Assembly: GCA_036245525.1 (NCBI GenBank)
Contig: BTPG01000007.1
Coordinates: forward strand, 123,841,571 to 123,905,570
DNA length: 64,000 nucleotides
Direction: 5' to 3'
Source of the DNA: Semisulcospira habei
Lineage: Eukaryota > Mollusca > Gastropoda > Semisulcospiridae
Position numbers and translations under genes: made by a program. Below, one piece after another: positions 56,178 to 64,000 of this stretch (within the stretch, counting starts at the first letter, position 1; each line of letters opens with the position of its first letter). A model generated the notes under the pieces. It did no database searches. It had not been told where the DNA came from and saw only the letters and a list, made by a program, of their open reading frames with translations.

Positions 56178-56577
56178 GGCTAAAAGTCCAGGCCGCGTTG
56201 ATGCAGGAAAAAGATTAGCCGAATGGAACAGGCAAAAAAAATTACAGCTTCAAACACAAACAGAAAAGTCTCATGTGACTGACCAGGCGTCAACACCTTC
56301 AGGACCGTCACTACCGTCAGGACTGACACCGACAGGACACCTTCATCAAAGTGAGAGACAAACAACTAAGTCTGACCCTGACCCCGGCCCTCAATCAACA
56401 AAATATATAGTTGCCGGATTTGTTGTCGGATTTGGTTACGTAGGTTATCAATTATACAAAAAATACAAACCACAGACTCGTACAGTGACCAAAAAATCAG
56501 ACACTCCAAAAACAAAACCAGAAGTCGCCATATTACCAGTAACATCCAAAGCCGTTGACCCATTTTATATGCAGTAA
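56107..56577 (+). CDS. Small single-pass membrane protein (156 aa)
   Basis: Pro/Gln/Ser-rich N-terminus, a basic helix (AGKRLAEWNRQKKLQ, about 33-47), a spacer, one membrane segment (IVAGFVVGFGYVGYQLY, about 101-117) followed by KKYKPQ, and a disordered tail. The positive residues after the segment suggest which side is inside. It overlaps the previous gene by 71 bp. The stop is embedded in TAAATAAAAATATTAT. Function unknown. Confidence 0.55.
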   Translation: MDETQTTPQPNPSPVLTQVQTVTKAKSPGRVDAGKRLAEWNRQKKLQLQTQTEKSHVTDQASTPSGPSLPSGLTPTGHLHQSERQTTKSDPDPGPQSTKYIVAGFVVGFGYVGYQLYKKYKPQTRTVTKKSDTPKTKPEVAILPVTSKAVDPFYMQ

Positions 56578-56613
56578 ATAAAAATATTATTTTAATTTTT
56601 CTTGCCTTAAAAA

Positions 56614-56844
56614 ATGAATGACTCAAAGAACATAATGAACCTTGTCTATCACTCTGCCGTATTCAGTGGATTAGCAGTAGCTTATTCTATGCTGGGAAAA
56701 AGTCTACTCAAAATGAAATCAGCAGACCTGAGTAGATTAGATTTCGAAGACAGTGCTAAGCTAATTGTAGTTGTTACAGCGTCGATTGCGACAAAAGATT
56801 TTCTTGTCAAGCAAGGAATTATTCCCGAAAATGTTTCTATGTAA
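56614..56844 (+). CDS. Small hydrophobic Polinton protein (76 aa)
   Basis: A short intact frame with two hydrophobic stretches (about 10-28 and 49-65) separated by LSRLDFEDSAKL. The start follows CCTTAAAAA. Short two-segment proteins of this kind recur beside Polinton ATPase and integrase genes as far as I recall. No enzymatic motif. It ends in the same TAAATAAAAATATTAT string as the upstream gene. Confidence 0.6.
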   Translation: MNDSKNIMNLVYHSAVFSGLAVAYSMLGKSLLKMKSADLSRLDFEDSAKLIVVVTASIATKDFLVKQGIIPENVSM

Positions 56845-56855
56845 ATAAAAATATT

Positions 56856-57290
56856 ATGGCGACGATAGCTATTATGATTGGAGGTGCGATGGTTAATGCA
56901 TTGGCTTTCAGTGGCTCTAATTATCTCTTTTCAAAAATGGGTAGAGAGGAATCTGCAGAAGAAATGAAACGTCACAATGAAGTGTCTGAGAAATTAGCAC
57001 AGGCAGAACAGGCGTATGAAAAGAATAGAATTGAGAAACTTGATTTCATCAATGAAAAACTCAGACTTGAAGGCCATGCACAACATACATTTTCAAATAC
57101 AGACGAAGCAATCAGGGAATATTTTCTTGTCACAGGTGAAGACATGTCTATCCCGAAACCAAAACTAAGTGACTATTACAAACCAAGCACACAACAAAGA
57201 AATGGAGAGATAATCTTTGTTCTAGTGGGAATGACATTTGTTTATTTTACAGGAGTTTTCATTGCTAGAAAAAATGGCAGCCGAAAATAA
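56856..57290 (+). CDS. Two-membrane-segment Polinton protein (144 aa)
   Basis: N-terminal hydrophobic segment (about 3-25, with MVNALAFSGSNYLFS), a charged coiled-coil stretch (about 30-72), a soluble part with a YFLVTGEDM segment, and a C-terminal membrane segment (about 119-138) before a basic end. The ATG lies in AAAAATATTATG, 11 bp after the previous stop. The C-terminus overlaps the integrase start by 17 bp. Function unknown; a virion membrane protein is a possibility. Confidence 0.6.
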   Translation: MATIAIMIGGAMVNALAFSGSNYLFSKMGREESAEEMKRHNEVSEKLAQAEQAYEKNRIEKLDFINEKLRLEGHAQHTFSNTDEAIREYFLVTGEDMSIPKPKLSDYYKPSTQQRNGEIIFVLVGMTFVYFTGVFIARKNGSRK

Positions 57291-58187
57291 ACTATCAAAA
57301 ATATATTACTCCCCATCAGGCTATTGGAAAGGACAAACAGCTATTGAAAAATTACATGCCGCTGTGGGCGGAGATATATCACTCAATCAAGTCAAGCAAT
57401 GGTTACAGAGACAGGCAATTTGGCAGATATATCTCCCTGCTCCAAGAAAGATATCTAGACCTCATTTTGAGAACACTACCCCAAATGACACACACCAAAT
57501 GGACCTCCTGTTCTTACCACATGATACAATAAGAAAGAAACGATACAAGTATGCACTGACTGTTGTAGACATTGCTTCAAGGTATAAAGACGCTGAACCC
57601 ATATCTGACAAACAGCCAGTACAGTTGCTACAGCATTAACAAAAATATATAGTCATGGCCCTTTAAGATACCCCAGACTAGTGCAAGTTGATGATGGATC
57701 TGAATTTAAGGGTGCTGTTAATCAGTTATTTGCAAAGCATGGCGTACTGGTCAGACGAGGCATTCCAGGTGTGCACAGATCACAGGCAATTGTAGAAAAC
57801 TTTAACAAACAGTTGTCAGAAAGACTTTTCAGTTACCAGTATTCTAAGGAACTCATGCATGACACCCGTAACACTGAGTGGGTAAAGAGATTACCACATG
57901 TGATAAAAGCAATGAACAATGAAGGCCATCCTAAGCCTGCAGATGCTATTAAATTGAAAACAATTACAGACCCAAAAACAGGACCAACCCCAACCCCAGC
58001 ACCGCTTGCGCCAGACACAAGTTTATTTACTAAACAGGTGAGATATTTATATCAACCAGGGGAGGCTGAGAACGACGACAGACGCAGGGCAACAGACCCC
58101 ATCTGGTCAACGTCTGTACACAATATAAAAAAAATAGTCCCCAGTCTTGACGCAACAATATATTATCTGTATGAGCCTGCGCCATAG
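57274..58187 (+). pseudogene. rve-type integrase, frameshifted
   Basis: Start ATG 57274 in AGAAAAAATG. The first frame (to 57639) has a helical N-terminal domain with SGYWKGQTAIEKL and WLQRQAIWQIYLPAPR and the first catalytic Asp (HQMDLLF, codon 57502). The second and third catalytic residues lie in the other frame: QVDDGSEFKG (Asp near 57690) and AIVENFNKQ (Glu at 57794). The change of frame lies at about 57610-57618 and needs one missing base; it is not a homopolymer. After the core comes a Pro-Thr linker and a C-terminal region. DDE integrases of this family join Polinton ends to host DNA. As assembled the catalytic triad is split and the enzyme is inactive. Confidence 0.9.
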
Positions 58188-58208
58188 AGGGCATTTGTCA
58201 GAGAAGAA

Positions 58209-61200
58209 TTACAGATTATTCCCCCAGACACCGTTACTCATTTCAGTAACTAAGTCGTCAATTAATTCATCAACCAGTTCATCGGCTATGTCTTCAGATA
58301 ATTTGAGCCTGTAATGTCCAGGTGCATAAGCTTTTTCCTTACTGTGAAACACACGTTTCGTGTCTCCAACTGCCAGTGACTTTTTGTGTGTTTGGATCAT
58401 TTCAAGATTATGTTTATTTGATCTCAGTGACTTGTTTGGATAATCAGGCATCAATGCACCATCTAACACTTGCTTGTAATGTTCATGACGAATGTCTTTA
58501 TTTTTTATTGCTGTTTTTTTTAATTCCTTTGGCTTTCGACTGACTTCCCTTCTGGTGCAGTATAGAATACATTTTTGATCTCAGTCCAACATACTCAACT
58601 ATTGGCACACCATTTAGTTCATCCTTAAACTTCCCAGGCACTTTTTTGTTTTGTGTGCTGTACAGTGGATGATCCTTAGGATAGTCAGACGTGTCATACA
58701 TGTGTAACTCTGTTTTCATGTCTTCATAAAAGTCTTCAGTACACACATCAATGATCATAGAGTCAGTGTCAGTGTATAACAATCGACACTCAGGATACTT
58801 TGGTTTGAAGTAATCATAATAAAATTCAAGCATTAGTAATTTTGACAACTCAAGAATTGCCATACCAATGAATACTGGCTTGTCCAGTTTGACAATCTTT
58901 TTTTTGAGCGACACTGCATACAATGATGAATGAAACTCTTTGTACCCCGTGTACTGTGGCTTACCTGTAAGTTTAATTGCACCTGATTCAGTTGTGACAA
59001 GCCTCACATCTTTTCTGTGATGAGGATTTTCCATCGTCTTCCCAAAACAGGCATTGTTCATAAGCTTAAAGAAGTCTTTGTCAAATGCAGTGTTGCCGTC
59101 TCTGGCACGAAGGGTTGTGTTCTTCATTATGTAATCTTTCATGAAAGCACTCTGATCAAATTGAATTCCTCTGTGAACTTTCTTTAGTACTAACCCGTGT
59201 CTGATGTAAAACTGTAACAAGCGATAGTGACAAACGTAATTGAATTTGTCATTTAGATTTGGCACAAGTTTAGTGTCTTCTTTTTTCCCCGTCATACTCA
59301 TTTTCTCAACAGCTAAGGGATAATCATTATGGTAATCATGTAGATGGTGTGGGTACTCCAGGTCGACTTCAAAGATCCAACCCTTCGCGTCGTTTCGGTC
59401 AAGATTCATAATATTGTTAGTTAACCCTGAGTCTGTTACATCATACTGTGACAAATCATACAGACAAAAGTTTTTCAAGGGCAATAACTCACACATCGCG
59501 AACCCATAAAGGTTATTAGCGTCAAGGTACGTAATGAATGACCTTGACCTTGAGGGGTCAAAGTCAAGGTCATCAAGATATTTATTGTTGGCTCTGGCGT
59601 AGTTATTTGCTGCAATACTAATGCCTCCTCTCAATCTGCGTTCTACCATTTCACCCATCGTACGATCAGACAACAGGTCTATAAATATCTTACTGGATTT
59701 CAAAAATGCATCCCATGTCATGCCAGGACTAGTTATGTAACAGGCAGGGTCAAGCTTGTAGTGTAACAAACCCTTTTCACGGTAACTTTTAAATACGTCT
59801 GCTAGCAAGCAAACGTCAGCTTTCAAGTACTGGTCATGGTAGTCACCAATTGTTTGACACCCCAACTTCCCCCACGCATCAAGAGCATGCTGGTATTCAG
59901 AGTCAGAAATACCTTTACCAGTTAGTGTAGAATAAAATTTCTCTTTTGGTGGCAGTCTCGTTTCCTCAAACACAACCCAGTGATCAATGTACTCATACGG
60001 ATAGACACCTTTCTTAATCAAGTCTGGTTCAAAATATTTACTCGTTATTGGATACTCAGTCAGTCCTTCTGCCAAACTAGCAAGACCTAAAGACAAATGT
60101 TGCATGGAGTCATAAAATGCTAATTTATCTAACCTAAAAGTTAAGTATTTCTCAGTTGTCTGGGCAATGCAACTTATGTTTTTGTACGACTCATCTACAG
60201 CCTGCATGATAATGTGTGAATCATACCCTTTGAGATTGTGGAAAAAGATTGGTAACTTGTATGTCTTAGGATCTATTTTTAATAATAAGTTACAATTGCT
60301 ATGTGCAGCTCCTCTGTAACATCCAGTTATGTGATCGTGGTCACGAACTTTATCACCACCTAAAGGTTGCTCACAAACCCAACACATCTCAGCTGTATCA
60401 AATTTTAGTTTGTCTTCTTCTGTCATCACCAAAGGCATCTGACATGTTGTGAGATATTGTACTACCTGACTATACAGATGTCTCATTTCTGTTAAAAACA
60501 AACATGCTGCATTTTCACCCCTGTAGATAACAGGTTCTGAATGCAAACCGTCTGACCTAACAATAATGTATCCAAAAGAACACACCACTTGGTCACTTAG
60601 TTTTATAGTCTTTGGTAATGACTCTGGAACAGGACCTTCATACGGAACAACTAATGATTCAAAATCTGCATACACTACAAACGGCAACTTTTGCTGATTC
60701 CCATAGTTCTTAAAATAAACTTGACTACCAGGATCTGGGTACTTAAGTACAGTCTGTATATCATCAGGTGACCTGCAGTGTAAAACATGTTTGTGTGCTA
60801 CTGAAATAGAGGAGAATCTTTGTAAACATCTTTTACAAACTTCTTGTTTGCCATTGTGCTTTGTAGTATGACCATGAATTAGACGTGACATAGTTCTGAT
60901 AATTGTGTAGTGAAAGTTATTGTCATCTCCGATTAGCAACATGTCAACATGTCTATCTTCTGACTGTCCGTAGGTTGGGGCAATTGGGGATACTCTAATT
61001 GGTTGTAACTTGTTCTCAGATTCATTATCCCACACATACACATTTACAGATATACCAGGATTTAGTTTTTCAAACAAATCTATGTCCTCTATTTTAACAG
61101 GGAACTCAATGCCACTGAAGTTGAGTTCATTTACAAATTTGGTGTAGTTAGATACACGTTCAGGTTTTGACTTTACAAAGTGTAGTTTAGCAAGCACACA

Positions 61201-61680
61201 CCACATGAAACAATAGTTGTCATTGTTCTGTATGTTGACGACAGCCTTTTTGTTTGCAACCTCTGTTGGCAGTGGCAACCATGATTTACCTAATATAGGA
61301 TGATACCTAGACTGCTTTAGTTGTAGTTCATGTACATGTCCTTCGTGCCAACCAGACCCCTTCATTTTTGCACTGTCAATCGCCTGAAGGAAGTCTGGTA
61401 ATAGTCTGTCTCTAAACACGTTCTCCAATTCTCTTCTTGTGTTAACAGTGTGTTGTCTTGTTGATATATACGATACAATTACCTCACCGCCCATTCTAGT
61501 GAATTCGATTTTCGCAACAACCTGAATCTTAACACTGCCTGTGATAAGATTTTGTTGTATGACAGAAAAAGAGTTTTCTATTGATTCGTAAACATTATTA
61601 GTATTGGATATGGGTAAGTTTGTTGTGTGAAACACGTTTCTTAAACTAGATGAGCCAGGGTTTTGAACATTGTCCATCAT
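58209..61680 (-). CDS. Protein-primed DNA polymerase B, C-terminal frameshift
   Basis: The main frame (58498-61680) has 1060 codons and starts in CAAATAAAAATG. Landmarks: NDNYCFMW with C157 and HYTI with H257 in an N-terminal module; a C2H2-type finger (CKRCLQRFSS..HKHVLHC, about 282-302); exonuclease I YADFESL (337-343); a CxxC/HDHITGC zinc region (433-454); exonuclease II HNLKGYD (481-487); exonuclease III YLKAD (618-622); polymerase A DANNLYG (720-726), B KLMNNACFGK (872-881), C YTDTDS (969-974). The frame ends early at an A8 run (58514-58521). One base fewer lets it continue to 58209 with the expected C-terminus, so this may be a sequencing or assembly error. The enzyme replicates the element using a terminal protein primer. 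Confidence 0.95.
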
Positions 61681-61716
61681 TTTTATTTGTCCGACAAAAT
61701 AATAAATGAAAAAATA

Positions 61717-62061
61717 TTACTGCTGGCTCACCTTGTGTAATACCACTTTATTAATTGTAACACTGTCAATATAAACATTTAGTTTGCGTAGTTGTTTAAA
61801 TATGCTATAACAAACTTCCCCTAACCAACCATAGTTGGTATCATCAACTTTAAAAGTAGGTGTCTTTAAATCAACTGTCATGCGCTCCACATCTGGATGC
61901 TCATCGACATAATCTAAAGTCACACTATATGTAGCATATATTTCTGATGGTGCTGAAAGGCTTATGTTAGTCTGTTTGGGTAATATTAAGTCAGTAAAAT
62001 GCATAACATCTTTGAAACAGTGTGAGATATCAAGCACTTGTATGATTTGTCCGTCTGTCAT
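61717..62061 (-). CDS. Uncharacterised Polinton protein (114 aa)
   Basis: I choose ATG 62061 (TCTAATAAAAATG) over the longer start at 62106. A short beta-rich protein with no recognised motif (KVDDTNYGWLGEVCYSIF in the middle). It lies 36 bp upstream of the polymerase on the same strand, so the two probably share transcription. It is the last gene before the right flank. Role unknown. Confidence 0.55.
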   Translation of the reverse strand: MTDGQIIQVLDISHCFKDVMHFTDLILPKQTNISLSAPSEIYATYSVTLDYVDEHPDVERMTVDLKTPTFKVDDTNYGWLGEVCYSIFKQLRKLNVYIDSVTINKVVLHKVSQQ

Positions 62062-63462
62062 TTTTATTAGACAAACAAAAGAATAATTGTTATCAAGCAA
62101 AATCATGTTTTCTAGGAAATTACACTGAACAGTAATTTTTTACGTTTGCACCAATCAGCATGTATTTCCTACTTATAGTCAATGACATAAGGGACGTAAT
62201 CATTAGAAGATTTAACCACTATACAGAGTTGTCTCCCATAGACTATATGTGGCATACCCAAGAATGACCTTGTGTCACTGATTTGTGAGCGAGTGTGTTG
62301 CAATGGAGTACTCATTAAGGATATTGTTCCTGTTTGTGTGTAGCAAGGGTACAGGTATGTTCATTTGTAGGCTTAGCTCAGTGCCATATCTCGTGTGTGT
62401 GTGTCATTGGATTATGCAGAGATTCAGAAATCTTTACAGTTGACTCAAACCCAATAAAAACAGTGGCTCTTGAGAATCTTGCCATGCTCATAAGAATCTG
62501 TGATCGAGTGGGCTACTAAAAATGTACAATAAAACATGTGTTTTTTATGTTCTCATAGAAGGGATTTAGTAGAGCAGACGACTCATAGCGTCACTCAGTT
62601 ATACAAAAGACACTGTGAACCGAACCCTAAAATAACTGAACTGAGTGTTGAGCTGTGTATTGCTGTACACTGGCGTGTAGGTGTTTTTATGTAAACATGT
62701 TCTGTGTGCGTGTGTGTACATATGTGTGTGTGTGCGTGCGTGTGTTTGTCTGTGTGTCAGTGCGTGTGTGTGTTATGTACCTCTAACAAAACCTGTTTGG
62801 CTTAAATAGCATGTTTTCAAAGTGACGGTTGACACACACATGGCACTGGAATTGAAACCTGGCTGGGAGCTGAAAAGCAAATAACACGCTACGCTGGCAA
62901 ACAAAACCTGTTCGCCCAGACAGGGGTGGGGAGTAATGGGTGGTGGGGTAATGGGTGGCCCGGTATGTCCCATTGTGTGAAAAGTGTGTGTGTGCGCGTG
63001 TGCGCATGTGTGTGTGCATGTGCGCGTGTGTGCGTGCGTGTGCGCGTGTGTGCGCGTGTGCGCGTGTGTGCGTGCGTGCGCGTGTTCGCCTGCACGATTA
63101 CATGGATTACTGAGGGCTCTTGCAACTTCTCGCCGCAACTGAAAATCAACAACACACAAAACATATAGTGTACAGAAACCCAGCTCACAAAACTTGCTCG
63201 ACAAGTCTGGTCTGGTAGCATAAGACTCGTCAGGCTTGTTACTCATTTAGTTATTCATAGCATTTTGGAAAGACCAAGATCGATTTTAGGATCAGGTATT
63301 GCCGGATCGGTCTTATTCTTGCCAGTTAGTGTTCAAAATGACCGGTTGTTTTTGTTATAATTTATTCATTGGACCATTAGCCGGTTGAGATGTATGACGT
63401 CAGCTCTGTAAACCGGTAAGTTGTGTATGCGTGTCTGTGTTGTTTGAGTGATAGTGTGTCTG

Positions 63463-63493
<31 letters not shown>

Positions 63494-63893
63494 TTAAAAG
63501 TTCACTTGGTCCCTACTTGATCAGAGTGTTGGTTATATTAAATCGATCTATGTAAGCAGGTAATTGCTTTTTCTAAGTGCACTCCGATCGTGTGTTCTTT
63601 TCAAGCACAGATAAGTCAGTAGCAACAGACGGCGCGCGCGTACATAGAAACGCCGAGGCTTTTGTCCACATATGGGTTGATTCAAAGCGCCGTGTACGTG
63701 AATGCACTTAGATCTTTGTAGATGTTATGAAAAGAAATAACAAGCGTGCCCCCCAGGGCTGTCCCCTACCCACATCATAACAAGCCATTATGCTTGAAAA
63801 AGGCTTTTGTCCACGCATGGGCTGATTCAAAAAGTCGTGTACCTGTTTGCATTCATGTATTCAAGTCAGTATATGCGTGTTTATGTTAGTATG

Positions 63894-63924
<31 letters not shown>

Positions 63925-64000
63925 CTGTGTGTAAGATATTACTTGTTAGTTTTCCAACTGGCTGTTTATAGTGCAGAGTATCAGTGACCACCGTTTTGAT
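62062..64000. other. Gene-free right flank with (GT)n
   Basis: No gene is visible. Impure (GT)n lies at 62700-62775, 62985-63090, 63465-63492 and 63897-63935. A direct repeat of about 55 nt (GCTTTTGTCCAC.CATGGG.TGATTCAAA) occurs at 63657 and 63803. The right terminus of the Polinton-like element should lie in the first few hundred bases, but no inverted match to the left side was found. Confidence 0.6.

Larger units (their letters stand above)
48345..62061. mobile_element. Polinton/Maverick-like (adintovirus-like) endogenous element
   Basis: About fifteen tightly packed genes including protein-primed DNA polymerase B, rve integrase, packaging ATPase, double-jelly-roll capsid candidate and penton-like candidate. 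This set defines Polintons and related endogenous viruses. Outer genes on the left point outward on the minus strand; the block MCP to integrase is on plus; polymerase and one small gene are on minus. Unlike the flanks, the interior is nearly free of microsatellites. Terminal inverted repeats and 6-bp target duplications were not found, so the true ends are unknown. At least four frameshifts and one insertion show it is not intact as assembled. Confidence 0.9.

Noticed and set aside
48036..62500. Terminal inverted repeats of the Polinton-like element
   Set aside because: I compared the left segment (48036-48345) with the reverse complement of the right (62062-62500) and found no convincing match; the ends may be lost or outside the recognised area.
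62334..62519. 61-codon plus-strand frame in the right flank
   Set aside because: It has no motif, lies among (GT)n-rich DNA and shows no start or splice context.

Overview
The window looks like a nuclear scaffold from an aquatic invertebrate; a mollusc is plausible, but nothing here proves the taxon. The reasons are very high microsatellite density ((CA)n, (GA)n, (GATA)n, poly-G), several non-LTR retrotransposon families, hairpin MITEs, spliced-gene signals and a 500-N scaffold gap. No bacterial operons, rRNA or tRNA genes were seen.

Region 1 (1-20.5 kb) is a pile of LINEs. At least ten copies of one CR1/L2-like group lie on the minus strand, mostly 5'-truncated. Each ends in AATAAA plus a short tandem tail, and most are separated by (GA)n tracts, which read as (TC)n on the LINE sense strand. 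One longer copy (12.07-19.0 kb) is split by two nested plus-strand LINEs: an RTE-like element with a (GATA)n tail, and a LINE with a 596-codon open frame flanked by an 11-bp target duplication.

Region 2 (20.5-28.5 kb) holds small mobile elements, a 155-bp satellite and a minus-strand gene with zinc fingers and a tyrosine-recombinase-like core. A splice acceptor and a possible upstream exon can be seen. Its two frame breaks both fall in A homopolymers.

Region 3 (28.5-45 kb) has almost no coding sequence. A plausible plus-strand promoter and first exon lie at 30.53-30.62 kb. The rest is dominated by two families of short TTAA-bounded elements, each with a near-perfect central palindrome, by strand-biased poly-G runs, and by a 3' copy of the 596-codon LINE. 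A 500-N gap (45051-45550) follows.

Region 4 (45.55-48.04 kb) is a plus-strand LINE with a 710-codon frame, a C-terminal zinc motif and a nonanucleotide tail.

Region 5 (about 48.2-62.1 kb) is the most interesting part: an endogenous Polinton/Maverick-like (adintovirus-like) element of at least 13.7 kb. It carries protein-primed DNA polymerase B, an rve integrase, an FtsK/HerA-type packaging ATPase, a double-jelly-roll major capsid candidate, a penton-like minor capsid candidate and about nine small proteins, several with membrane segments. Genes are tightly packed in divergent and convergent blocks. Many start codons sit in an AATAAAAATG context. The capsid gene is interrupted by a 351-bp hairpin element with a perfect 13-bp target duplication. 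The ATPase, integrase, penton candidate and polymerase each carry one frameshift, so this copy is probably decaying or partly misassembled. No terminal inverted repeats and no adenain-like protease were recognised.

Region 6 (62.1-64 kb) is gene-poor flank with (GT)n tracts.
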